Origin: UBA11540 sp045531755
GTDB taxonomy: Bacteria > Bacillota > Clostridia > Oscillospirales > Ruminococcaceae
DNA: 8,381 bases
Reading direction: 5' to 3'
NCBI GenBank assembly: GCA_045531755.1
Contig: JAZSEP010000040.1
Coordinates: 1 to 8,381 of the forward strand
The position numbers and the translations under genes are program-made. Shown here one piece after another: positions 1-6,216 of this stretch. The stretch's first letter is position 1. Each line of letters opens with the position of its first letter. The notes below the pieces were generated by a model. The model had not been told where the DNA came from, made no database searches, and saw only the letters and a program-made list of their open reading frames with translations.

Positions 1-261
1 GGATGCCTTGCGGCGACGGATTTTGATCGGGCGTTCACGGTATTTCACAACATATTTTTTGCAGGGAAGGAAAACTGGCTTTTCGACAGCAGTACCGACG
101 AGATAATAACGGCTTTGCCACAGGAGTTCTTTATGAACTGCGCGATACTCATCCTTGCACTTCTACTTTTGGGATGCGCCGTGTTTGTTGCCGTTGATTT
201 TTTGGTGTTCAGAAAATGCCCGTTGAAAAGCCTTAGTAAGAGGCACTTCGTGCAGATATAA
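1..261 (+). CDS. DUF1461 (TIGR01906-type) integral membrane protein, C-terminal part
   Basis: This is the 3' end of a gene whose start lies left of the window; 86 codons and the TAA stop are visible. The reading frame gives AFTVFHNIFFAGKENWLF, then a DSSTDEIITALP stretch and an EFF motif. That is the pattern of the DUF1461 family: a conserved phenylalanine- and histidine-rich extracytoplasmic segment, then WLFD, then LP.EFF, then a last membrane helix. The final helix is visible at about residues 43-65 of the fragment (AILILALLLLGCAVFVAV), followed by a short basic cytoplasmic tail. The function of the family is unknown; Clostridia often carry one copy. The stop is 12 bases before the next start, so this gene and the two lipoprotein genes probably share a transcript. 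The family call is from memory of the motif and is fairly secure. Confidence 0.8.
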   Translation, partial: GCLAATDFDRAFTVFHNIFFAGKENWLFDSSTDEIITALPQEFFMNCAILILALLLLGCAVFVAVDFLVFRKCPLKSLSKRHFVQI

Positions 262-273
262 TTGGAGGTAACA

Positions 274-963
274 ATGAAAAAGCTACTTGCTATAATTACT
301 ATAACGGCGGTTCTGCTCTGCGGATGCGGGCAGGCCGATACCGCTTCGGGCGGAGAGGACAAAAAGCCCAACACAAGCTGTACCCTGTCCGACGGTTGCG
401 AAGAATCAACCGAGGGTGGCAACGCCGACAAAACCGAGATAAACCTCGACGCAAAAAGCGGTCAGGAAGCGCTCGAAAACGCGATGAAAGCCGTAAAAGC
501 CCTTGACGAAGAGGGCGTTTCGCGCTATCTCGGCGCGGATTTCTGGGAATGGATCCTTTCGGCAAAGGACGAAAACAAGTTTAAAATCGTCGAGAGGGCA
601 ATTCCCTATATGACCTATGAGTTTACGGGCTTTGAATCGGGCGACAACATTGTCAACGGCACCGTAAAGATAAAATGCCTTGATTTAGGATATCTGTTTC
701 TGGATACACAGGCGCGTCTGAACGACTGGTATGAGGCGATGGCGCTTGAGGGACTTGAGGTCACCTACGAGGGCAAGACAAGCGAGCTCTACAGAATTTT
801 CCAGAGCGAGCTCGACGACCCTGACACCTTCAGATACTGCGAGAGCGAGGTCACGCTTCAGGCGTACAAGCCCGATGGCAGTGACGATTGGTACCTCGCT
901 CGCACCGACGACTTCGTACACGCCCTGTTCGGCACGGTCACCTGGGGAATGGGAATGAATTAA
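274..963 (+). CDS. Putative lipoprotein, paralogue of the next gene
   Basis: The product is 229 residues and probably an outer-face membrane-anchored lipoprotein. It starts MKKLLAIITITAVLLCGC: basic N-end, hydrophobic core, then a lipobox L-C-G-C with the lipidated cysteine at residue 18. I chose ATG 274 because GGAGG lies at 264-268; a TTG at 262 in frame would overlap that site. A low-complexity acidic, cysteine-containing linker (about 20-60) follows. Then comes an amphipathic segment, ENAMKAVKALDEEGVSRYLG at 68-87, that matches DNALKAVKNLNPVGIAKYFG in the neighbour, so the two genes are tandem paralogues. The rest is a mixed alpha/beta domain that may be NTF2-like (as in DUF4878/DUF5105-type Clostridial lipoproteins), but I cannot assign a family firmly. 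Function unknown; perhaps ligand binding or envelope related. Confidence 0.82.
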   Translation: MKKLLAIITITAVLLCGCGQADTASGGEDKKPNTSCTLSDGCEESTEGGNADKTEINLDAKSGQEALENAMKAVKALDEEGVSRYLGADFWEWILSAKDENKFKIVERAIPYMTYEFTGFESGDNIVNGTVKIKCLDLGYLFLDTQARLNDWYEAMALEGLEVTYEGKTSELYRIFQSELDDPDTFRYCESEVTLQAYKPDGSDDWYLARTDDFVHALFGTVTWGMGMN

Positions 964-980
964 AAGGAATGGTGAGAAAT

Positions 981-1541
981 ATGAAAAAGCTTATATGTAT
1001 AATTCTTGCGATAGTTATGACAGTTTCCTTTGCCGCGTGCGGTAAGGAATCTCCCGAAAAAGCGGCTGACAACGCGCTGAAAGCCGTTAAAAATCTCAAC
1101 CCCGTCGGCATTGCGAAGTATTTTGGCGACGATACGGTTGATGATATGGATATCGACGAAATTTCGGCTGAAGAGCTGAAGGTTCTCAAAAAATTCCTCT
1201 CCAAGACAAGCTGGGAGATTCTCGGCTCGGTTGTGGACGGGGATGACGCGACCGTTACCGTCAAAATTACAGCTATTGACCCCTCGCCTATCTTTCAAGA
1301 GGTGATTGAAGAGCTTCGCGATGATGTACTTTCCTCGTTTTTAGGTTCTGCCCCCGACGAAGAGGAGATGAAGAAAGAGGCGTTGGAGGTTATTGACGAG
1401 ATGATTTCCGAAAAGGACGTTCAGATGAAAACCAACACGGTCGAGCTTGATATGACCCTCACCGAAAAGGGCTGGAAGATGGATGTAGACGCGTCTATAC
1501 TCGGCTCGTTTGCGGGAAGTCTTGGGGATTTGTTGAGCTGA
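981..1541 (+). CDS. Putative lipoprotein, NTF2-like/DUF4878-like
   Basis: The product is 186 residues, with a type II signal MKKLICIILAIVMTVSFAAC whose lipobox F-A-A-C puts the lipidated cysteine at residue 20. The start at 981 is preferred: GGTGAG (971-976) and AAGGA (964-968) lie upstream, whereas the in-frame ATG at 969 directly abuts AAGGA. It lies 17 bases behind the first lipoprotein and shares with it the DNALKAVKNLNPVGIAKYFG segment (residues 30-49). It keeps only a short linker after the cysteine. The mature part is acidic and helix-rich (110-150), then ends in strands (VELDMTLTEKGWKMDVD). A closing Trp-containing strand of this kind is typical of DUF4878/NTF2-like lipoproteins. The TGA stop lies inside AGCTGAAT, a one-base variant of the linker of the following hairpin array. 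Function unknown. Confidence 0.82.
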   Translation: MKKLICIILAIVMTVSFAACGKESPEKAADNALKAVKNLNPVGIAKYFGDDTVDDMDIDEISAEELKVLKKFLSKTSWEILGSVVDGDDATVTVKITAIDPSPIFQEVIEELRDDVLSSFLGSAPDEEEMKKEALEVIDEMISEKDVQMKTNTVELDMTLTEKGWKMDVDASILGSFAGSLGDLLS

Positions 1542-1643
1542 ATGGCTTCGCCATAGCTAAATATTGTACCTGCGGTACAAAGCTAAATGTTCGCAGAGCG
1601 AACGCTAAATATCACTTCGTGAAGCTAAATGTTGCTTCGCAAC
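1536..1643 (+). repeat. Hairpin array A: (A)GCTAAAT linkers alternating with five variable triloop hairpins
   Basis: Five perfect hairpins, each with a 3-base loop, are separated by AGCTAAAT or GCTAAAT. They are ATGGC-TTC-GCCAT (1542-1554), TTGTACC-TGC-GGTACAA (1564-1580), GTTCGC-AGA-GCGAAC (1589-1603), TCAC-TTC-GTGA (1612-1622) and GTTGC-TTC-GCAAC (1631-1643). Stem sequences differ, but pairing, loop size and linker are constant. The first linker-like word, AGCTGAAT (1536-1543), contains the TGA stop of the lipoprotein gene. The segment 1604-1644 is identical over 41 bases to 6069-6109 in array D. I do not know this family; in design it resembles REP/BIME-like intergenic repeats, but with non-conserved stems. 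Confidence 0.9.
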
Positions 1644-1655
1644 GAAGAACTCAAC

Positions 1656-1674
1656 GGGCGACCGGTGGTCGCCC
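1656..1674. repeat. Single GC-rich triloop hairpin, GGT loop
   Basis: GGGCGACC-GGT-GGTCGCCC is a perfect 8-bp stem with a 3-base loop, followed by CTACGG. It lies 12 bases after array A but has no GCTAAAT linker. The CGACC/GGTCG core followed by CCCCTAC resembles a widespread short palindromic repeat in bacterial intergenic DNA (from memory, not checked). Smaller GGT-loop hairpins recur at 8108-8120, 8171-8183 and 8350-8362. No T-run follows, so it is not an obvious intrinsic terminator. Confidence 0.7.
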
Positions 1675-1713
1675 CTACGGACATTTTCTTTATAATACGA
1701 AAGGAGAAAACAG

Positions 1714-3267
1714 TTGAAAAACAAGCGTCCAAGTGACAAAAAGTGGCTTTTGGAGCTACTAAACCGCCGTGTGATAATCGCGCTTCTGATTATCGCACAG
1801 TTTGCCTTTCTGGCATATTTTATAATAAGCTCAAGCCGTTTGTCACAGTATCTTTCCGCGTTTTTCAGTGTATTGAGCGTGGTTGTCGCGCTCCACATAA
1901 TCTCGCAGAGAGGGCGCTCCGCCTACAAGCTTTCGTGGCTTTTTCTGGTGCTTGCCTTTCCCCTGCTGGGCGGATTTTTGTATCTGTTTTTCAACTTTCA
2001 ATCCTCGCTTCGCGTCTTCAAAAGGCGCTCTGCGCGCGCCGAGAAAAAGGTTTCGGGCTATTTTTCGCTTGCAAACCCCGTTTTAAACACCGCTGTTGAA
2101 AAACTGCCGAAATATTCCCGACAGATAAAATATCTTCAGGACACGGCAGGCTTCCCAATCTTTGACAGAACGCGCACGCGCTACCTCTCCCCCGGCGAAG
2201 AGTTTTTGCCCGTGCTTTTGGAGGAGCTTGAAAAGGCAAAGGAGTATATCTTCCTTGAGTTTTTCATAGTTCAAGAGGGTGAGATGTTCGACTCCATCCT
2301 CGAGGTTCTGAAAAGAAAGGCAAAAGAGGGAGTCCGTGTCAGGATTTTATACGATGATATCGGGTGCTTTTTCCTTCTGCCGAAGGACTACGTCACCACC
2401 CTCAAAAGCTTTGGCATCGAGGCGGCGGTTTTCAACCCCTTCACCCCCTTTCTCACCGCTTCGCAGAACAACCGCGACCACAGAAAGATTGTTTCCATCG
2501 ACGGCAAGGTCGCCTTCACGGGCGGAATAAATCTTGCCGACGAGTATATAAACGCCTTTGAAAAGCACGGCTACTGGAAGGACTCCGCCGTTATGCTCTC
2601 GGGCAAGGCGGCGTGGAGCCTCACCCTCATTTTCCTGCAGAACTGGGAGCTTGTCACGGGCGCCAACGACGACGTAAAGGCTCTTTTCCCGTGGACTATC
2701 GACGAGTGCGCCGAGCAAAGCGATGGCTTTGTACAGCCCTATGCCGACTCTCCGCTCGATACCGAGCCCGTCAGCCAGGAGGTCTATATGCAGATGATTG
2801 CCGATGCAAAGCGGTATCTCTACGTTATGACCCCGTATCTTATAATCGACGACAATATGGTTTCTGCGCTCACCCTCGCCGCAAAGAGCGGAGTTGACGT
2901 GCGGATTATAACCCCGAAAAAATGGGATAAAAAGGCGGTGCACATGACCACGCGCTCCTACTATCCCGAGCTTATCAGGGGCGGTGTCAAAATCTATGAG
3001 TTCACCCCCGGCTTCGTACACACCAAGGCGATGGTCTGCGACGACGAGGTTGCCGCAATCGGTACGGTGAACCTCGATTTCAGAAGCCTGTATCTGCACT
3101 TCGAGTGCGGAGTCAAGGTGTATGAAAGCTCGGCGGTCACGGCGCTGAAGGAGGATTTTCTGGCAACCGTCAAAAAGTGCGACCCGATTTTTGCCGACGA
3201 GATAAAACCCGGCTTCTTCAGAAGACTCGGAAGAGATATTTTGAGATTATTTGCTCCTTTAATGTAA
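1714..3267 (+). CDS. cls: Cardiolipin synthase (phospholipase D family)
   Basis: The product is 517 residues, close to the usual length of bacterial two-HKD cardiolipin synthases. The enzyme joins two phosphatidylglycerol molecules into cardiolipin plus glycerol at the cytoplasmic membrane. Hydrophobic segments lie at about 18-39, 46-64 and 72-92; the last, with W-L-F-L-V-L-A-F-P-L-L-G-G, is the typical PLDc_N region. Two catalytic motifs are intact: HRKIVSID (H256, K258, D263), followed by GGINLADEY, and HTKAMVCD (H436, K438, D443), followed by GTVNLDFRS. The start is TTG 1714, with AAGGAG at 1701-1706 at good spacing; no in-frame ATG would keep the whole N-terminal membrane region. The SDR gene starts 12 bases after the stop, so the two are probably one operon, which fits a membrane-lipid theme but does not prove it. 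Confidence 0.95.
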   Translation: MKNKRPSDKKWLLELLNRRVIIALLIIAQFAFLAYFIISSSRLSQYLSAFFSVLSVVVALHIISQRGRSAYKLSWLFLVLAFPLLGGFLYLFFNFQSSLRVFKRRSARAEKKVSGYFSLANPVLNTAVEKLPKYSRQIKYLQDTAGFPIFDRTRTRYLSPGEEFLPVLLEELEKAKEYIFLEFFIVQEGEMFDSILEVLKRKAKEGVRVRILYDDIGCFFLLPKDYVTTLKSFGIEAAVFNPFTPFLTASQNNRDHRKIVSIDGKVAFTGGINLADEYINAFEKHGYWKDSAVMLSGKAAWSLTLIFLQNWELVTGANDDVKALFPWTIDECAEQSDGFVQPYADSPLDTEPVSQEVYMQMIADAKRYLYVMTPYLIIDDNMVSALTLAAKSGVDVRIITPKKWDKKAVHMTTRSYYPELIRGGVKIYEFTPGFVHTKAMVCDDEVAAIGTVNLDFRSLYLHFECGVKVYESSAVTALKEDFLATVKKCDPIFADEIKPGFFRRLGRDILRLFAPLM

Positions 3268-3279
3268 GAAGGTGATTTT

Positions 3280-3996
3280 ATGAAAACAGCAGTAATAACA
3301 GGTGCGTCGAGGGGTATCGGGCGCGCGATTGCAAAGGCTTTTGCGCTTGCAGGATACTCGGTTGTCGCGACCTACAACAGCGACAAAGACGCTGCCGACA
3401 GTCTTATAAAGGAGCTCGACGGCTGTGACATAACCTTCTGTCAGCTTGACGTGACAGATTTCGACAAGGTCAACAGCTTTTCGACAGAATTGTTGAAAAA
3501 CCGCGCGGTTGACGTGCTTATAAACAATGCGGGAATTGCCCGACAAAAGCTTTTCACCGACGTCACCCCCGACGAATACCGCAAAATGATGGCAACCAAC
3601 GCCGATTCCGTCTTTTTCGTCACGCAGGCGTTTGCGCGCGATATGATAAAAAGGCACAAGGGCAGTATTATAAACATATCGTCGATGTGGGGACAGGTCG
3701 GCGCTTCCTGTGAGGTTGACTATTCGATGTCAAAAGCGGCGGTAATCGGCTTCACAAAGGCGCTTGCAAAGGAGCTGGGACCGTCGGGAATCACCGTAAA
3801 CTGCATCGCGCCCGGAGTTGTCGAGACCGATATGGTTAAATGCTTGGGCGAAGATGTGCTGAAGGAGCTTGCCGACGAAACACCGCTTTGCAGAAATGGC
3901 AAACCCGAGGAAATTGCAAAATTAGCCCTCTTTTTAGCAGAGGACAACTTTATAACAGGACAGATACTCGCCCAAAACGGCGGATTTGTGATATGA
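3280..3996 (+). CDS. Short-chain dehydrogenase/reductase, FabG-like or EF-P-modifying YmfI-like
   Basis: The product is 238 residues, a classical SDR. It has the Rossmann nucleotide motif TGASRGIG (7-14), NNAG (82-85), catalytic Ser135 in ISSMWG, and the YxxxK pair Tyr148/Lys152. The C-end, FITGQILAQNGG, is typical of FabG-type enzymes. NAD(P)H-dependent reduction of a carbonyl is safe; the substrate is not. The stretch SSMWGQVGASCEVDYSMSK and the ending ITGQIL..NGG resemble Bacillus YmfI, which reduces 5-aminopentanone on elongation factor P, more than a housekeeping FabG. I recall B. subtilis YmfI having SSIWG..GASCEV.YSM.K. No efp or fatty-acid gene is in the window to settle it. AGAAGGTGA lies just before ATG 3280. 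The TGA stop forms the 5' arm of the first hairpin of array B. Confidence 0.9.
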   Translation: MKTAVITGASRGIGRAIAKAFALAGYSVVATYNSDKDAADSLIKELDGCDITFCQLDVTDFDKVNSFSTELLKNRAVDVLINNAGIARQKLFTDVTPDEYRKMMATNADSVFFVTQAFARDMIKRHKGSIINISSMWGQVGASCEVDYSMSKAAVIGFTKALAKELGPSGITVNCIAPGVVETDMVKCLGEDVLKELADETPLCRNGKPEEIAKLALFLAEDNFITGQILAQNGGFVI

Positions 3997-4074
3997 CGCT
4001 TCGCGTCAGCTAAATTTTCGCTTCGCGAAAGCTAAATTGTGGCTTCGCCACAGCTAAATGTTGCCGTTGGCAAC
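3994..4074 (+). repeat. Hairpin array B: four variable triloop hairpins with GCTAAAT linkers
   Basis: Hairpins are TGACGC-TTC-GCGTCA (3994-4008), TTTCGC-TTC-GCGAAA (4016-4030), TGTGGC-TTC-GCCACA (4038-4052) and GTTGCC-GTT-GGCAAC (4060-4074), each stem a perfect 6 bp. Linkers GCTAAAT lie at 4009-4015, 4031-4037 and 4053-4059, giving a regular 22-base period. The array fills almost the whole gap between the SDR stop codon, which is its first three bases, and the AAAGGAG ribosome binding site of the ACT gene, which starts 5 bases after the last stem. In an mRNA it would be a row of small hairpins joined by a single-stranded linker. Confidence 0.92.
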
Positions 4075-4091
4075 GCGGAAAGGAGAACAAA

Positions 4092-4361
4092 ATGAAAGCT
4101 GTAGTAACTGTAATCGGAAAGGACACCGTGGGAATACTGGCAAAGGTCAGCTCCTGCTGTGCAAAACACAACGCAAACGTCATCGAGGTCACCCAATCGG
4201 TGCTTCAGGATATGTTCGCAATGATTATGCTCATCGACATCAAGGAATTGAGCGGAGATTTCTCCCTGCTCTCCGACGAGCTCAAGGCTCTCGGCGAGGA
4301 TATGGGACTTTCCATCCACGCGATGCACGAGGACGTGTTCAACACAATGCACCATATATAA
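4092..4361 (+). CDS. ACT domain-containing protein, UPF0237 family
   Basis: The product is 89 residues, essentially one ACT domain. The N-end MKAVVTVIGKDTVGILAKVS is the first strand and the glycine-containing loop before helix 1, where ACT domains bind amino acids or other small ligands. NANVIEVTQSV is the second strand region, and the end HAMHEDVFNTMHHI is highly typical of UPF0237 proteins. AAAGGAG lies at 4079-4085, six bases before ATG 4092. In many Firmicutes and archaea this family sits directly before a UPF0210 (PFL-like, DUF711) gene, which is also next here, so a regulatory subunit or ligand sensor for that protein is the usual guess; the true function is unknown. Unusually, 299 bases lie between the two genes, partly occupied by hairpin array C. 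Confidence 0.93.
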   Translation: MKAVVTVIGKDTVGILAKVSSCCAKHNANVIEVTQSVLQDMFAMIMLIDIKELSGDFSLLSDELKALGEDMGLSIHAMHEDVFNTMHHI

Positions 4362-4526
4362 GCTCTACTTTGCATATTTTCCCGCCTTGCTTGCGTTTGC
4401 TTTTGAAATGTCCACACATTCCTGCAAGCCGCACGCTTCGCCTTTCGGAAAAATCTGCTGTGTAGAACAGTGCAAGGGATTGGGTGCAACAAGATAAACA
4501 GGCGACCGGACAATGTTCGCACAAAC
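4362..4526. other. Intergenic spacer without a supported gene
   Basis: These 165 bases follow the ACT stop codon and precede array C. I see no open frame with a ribosome binding site, no clear promoter and no terminator. A small hairpin CTGT-GTAGA-ACAG lies within TGCTGTGTAGAACAGTGC (about 4458-4475). Near its right end, GGCGACCGG (4501-4509) matches part of the hairpin at 1656-1674 but lacks the other arm. It may be a remnant of older inserted repeats that separated the ACT and UPF0210 genes. Confidence 0.4.
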
Positions 4527-4648
4527 GCGCCGAGGGCGCAAAGCTAAATAGTCGGCAGAGCCGACAGCTAAATAATCTCGCGTTGCGAGATAGCTAAATG
4601 TGGCAGAGCCACGCTAAATAGTGCGACTGAAGTCGCACAGCTTTTAAA
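4527..4648 (+). repeat. Hairpin array C: five variable hairpins with (A)GCTAAAT linkers, upstream of the UPF0210 gene
   Basis: Hairpins are GCGCC-GAG-GGCGC (4527-4539), GTCGGC-AGA-GCCGAC (4551-4565), ATCTCGC-GTT-GCGAGAT (4575-4591), GTGGC-AGA-GCCAC (4600-4612) and GTGCGAC-TGAA-GTCGCAC (4621-4638). The last can also be read as an 8-bp stem with a 2-base loop. Linkers (A)GCTAAAT lie after each of the first four. The last linker is altered to AGCTTTTAAAT (4639-4649), which runs into the GAGG ribosome binding site (4650-4653) of the next gene. None of these five stems is found in the other arrays of the window. Orientation is the same as the genes. Confidence 0.9.
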
Positions 4649-4660
4649 TGAGGTACATAT

Positions 4661-6016
4661 ATGCTTAACACCAACGATATTCTCGAAACCATATCAATGA
4701 TTCAGGACGAAAACCTCGACATCCGCACCATCACGATGGGAATTTCCCTGCTTGATTGCTGCGACGAGGATATAGATAAAGCCTGTGAAAAGGTTTACAA
4801 CAAAATCACCACCAAGGCAAAGGATCTTGTAAAGGTCGGTGAGGAGATTGAAAAGGAATACGGAATTCCGATAATCAACAAGAGAATTTCCGTCACTCCA
4901 ATCGCCATTCTGGCGGCTTCTGCAAAGGGTGACCCCGTGAAATTTGCCCTCACCCTCGACCGCGCCGCACAGACCTGTGGCGTAAACTTCATCGGCGGAT
5001 ATTCGGCTTTGGTACAAAAGGGCTTTTCCGCAGGTGACCGCGAGCTCATCGAGTCCATACCGCGCGCCCTTTCGATGACCGAGCGCGTCTGCTCGTCTGT
5101 CAACATCGGCTCGACCAAGACGGGTATCAACCTCGACGCCGTAAAGATGATGGGCGAGGTGGTCAAAAGCTGCGCAGAATTAACCGCTGACCGCGACTGT
5201 ATAGGCGCGGCAAAGCTCGTCGTTTTCTGCAACGCGCCAGAGGATAATCCCTTTATGGCAGGCGCTTTCCACGGCGTTGGCGAGCCCGACTGCATCATAA
5301 ACGTCGGCGTTTCCGGCCCCGGTGTTGTCCGCGCGGCTCTTTCTAAAGCTCCCGACGCAAACATAACCGAGGTTGCGGATATTATAAAGAAAACCGCATT
5401 CAAGATAACGAGAATGGGTCAATTGGTCGGCACGCAGGCGTCAAAGCGCCTTGGCGTTCCCTTCGGTATCGTTGACCTCTCGCTCGCTCCCACCCCTGCC
5501 GTCGGCGACTCGGTGGCGCACATACTCGAGGAAATCGGACTTGAGCAGTGCGGAGCGCACGGCACAACCTGCACCCTCGCGCTTCTAAACGACGCTGTCA
5601 AAAAAGGCGGAGTTATGGCATCCTCACAGGTCGGCGGTCTGTCGGGCGCGTTCATCCCCGTGACCGAGGACGCAGGAATGATTGACGCCGCAAGAGCAGG
5701 CACGCTTTCCATTGAGAAATTAGAGGCGATGACCGCAGTTTGCTCGGTCGGCCTTGATATGATAGTCATCCCCGGCGACACCCCTGCCACCACCATCTCG
5801 GCTATCATCGCCGACGAGGCGGCAATCGGTATGGTAAACTTCAAGACCACCGCCGTCAGAGTTATCCCTGCGGTCGGCAAAAAGGACGGCGAGGAATTAA
5901 ATTTCGGCGGACTTCTCGGCAACGGCCCCGTCATGAAGCTCTCCAAGATGTCTTCTGCCAAGTTCATCGAAAGAGGCGGTCAGATTCCCGCCCCGATGCA
6001 GAGCTTGAAAAATTAA
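4661..6016 (+). CDS. PFL-like protein of the UPF0210 (DUF711) family
   Basis: The product is 451 residues, the normal full length for this family. It starts MLNTNDILETISMIQ and ends RGGQIPAPMQSLKN, both characteristic. The family has a fold related to pyruvate formate-lyase-type barrels (S. pneumoniae SP0239 was solved structurally), but I see no glycyl-radical motif, and no reaction is established. Typical stretches are DIRTITMGISLLDC, RISVTPIAILAAS and GAHGTTCTLALLNDAVKKGG. It almost always occurs with a UPF0237 ACT protein, as here. ATG 4661 has GAGG at 4650-4653. Its last 41 coding bases and the stop are duplicated at 6581-6623, with one silent change (ATT to ATC for Ile). The TAA stop lies in the first hairpin of array D. 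The strong terminator now 620 bases downstream was probably once directly behind this gene. Confidence 0.94.
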   Translation: MLNTNDILETISMIQDENLDIRTITMGISLLDCCDEDIDKACEKVYNKITTKAKDLVKVGEEIEKEYGIPIINKRISVTPIAILAASAKGDPVKFALTLDRAAQTCGVNFIGGYSALVQKGFSAGDRELIESIPRALSMTERVCSSVNIGSTKTGINLDAVKMMGEVVKSCAELTADRDCIGAAKLVVFCNAPEDNPFMAGAFHGVGEPDCIINVGVSGPGVVRAALSKAPDANITEVADIIKKTAFKITRMGQLVGTQASKRLGVPFGIVDLSLAPTPAVGDSVAHILEEIGLEQCGAHGTTCTLALLNDAVKKGGVMASSQVGGLSGAFIPVTEDAGMIDAARAGTLSIEKLEAMTAVCSVGLDMIVIPGDTPATTISAIIADEAAIGMVNFKTTAVRVIPAVGKKDGEELNFGGLLGNGPVMKLSKMSSAKFIERGGQIPAPMQSLKN

Positions 6017-6018
6017 AA
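5976..6018 (+). repeat. 43-bp direct repeat, left copy (native 3' end of the UPF0210 gene)
   Basis: The segment starts GCGGTCAGATTCCCGCC and runs through the stop codon to the following A-run. It matches 6581-6623 in 42 of 43 bases, the difference being T5986 versus C6591. This left copy is in frame with the gene. The 605-base distance between the copies gives the size of the intervening block. Confidence 0.93.
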
Positions 6019-6108
6019 ATTTTTCAGCTAAATTCACCCTGTGGGTGAGCTAAATAGACCTGCGGTCAGCTAAATATCACTTCGTGAAGCTAAATGTTGC
6101 TTCGCAAC
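6007..6108 (+). repeat. Hairpin array D: five variable triloop hairpins with (A)GCTAAAT linkers
   Basis: Hairpins are GAAAAATT-AAA-AATTTTTC (6007-6025), TCACCC-TGT-GGGTGA (6034-6048), GACC-TGC-GGTC (6057-6067), TCAC-TTC-GTGA (6077-6087) and GTTGC-TTC-GCAAC (6096-6108). Linkers lie at 6026-6033, 6049-6055, 6068-6075 and 6088-6095. The 5' arm of the first hairpin is the end of the UPF0210 coding sequence, including its stop; the 3' arm begins at the insertion breakpoint. The last two units are the same as units 4 and 5 of array A, and the third recurs behind the four-helix-bundle gene at 6577-6587. Confidence 0.92.
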
Positions 6109-6112
6109 GCCG

Positions 6113-6201
6113 GCGGTGAATTTTATTTAGCTGCGAAGCTATTTAGCTATCGAGCTGAAAGCGAGATTATTTCGCTTTGCGGGTCACCGCAAAATTTAGC
6201 T
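6113..6201 (-). repeat. Inverted ATTTAGCT linkers and foldback leader before the four-helix-bundle gene
   Basis: Three copies of ATTTAGCT (6125-6132, 6141-6148, 6194-6201) are the exact reverse complement of the array linker AGCTAAAT, so here the repeat runs opposite to array D next to it. Between the first two, the reverse strand reads AGCTTCGC, a reduced TTC-loop unit. GCGGTGA (6113-6119) pairs with TCACCGC (6184-6190), and AAAGCGA with TCGCTTT lies inside (about 6158-6177). The leader RNA of the four-helix-bundle gene could thus fold into one large structure ending just before its AGAGGT ribosome binding site (6205-6210). I see no conventional promoter here. Confidence 0.7.
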
Positions 6202-6216
6202 AAAAGAGGTACGATT

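Noticed and set aside
1536..1643. CRISPR array
   Set aside because: The constant part is only 7-8 bases and the variable parts are self-complementary, 11-19 bases long. No cas gene is present. It is regular but not CRISPR.
1691..1696. TATAAT as promoter of the cardiolipin synthase gene
   Set aside because: No -35 box lies at proper spacing, and transcription would start at the ribosome binding site itself.
2347..3099. Long minus-strand open frame (250 codons) antisense to cls
   Set aside because: It lies fully inside a clear cardiolipin synthase gene, has no ribosome binding site and no recognisable motif. It is a shadow of codon bias; the same holds for the long antisense frames within 4795-5967.
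6007..6025. Array D first hairpin as intrinsic terminator
   Set aside because: The stem is almost all A/T and no T-run follows outside the stem; the real terminator is at 6638-6668.
6094..6216. Longer N-terminus for the four-helix-bundle protein
   Set aside because: The extra codons are translated hairpin repeat, and family members start at a position equal to ATG 6217, which has its own AGAGGT.
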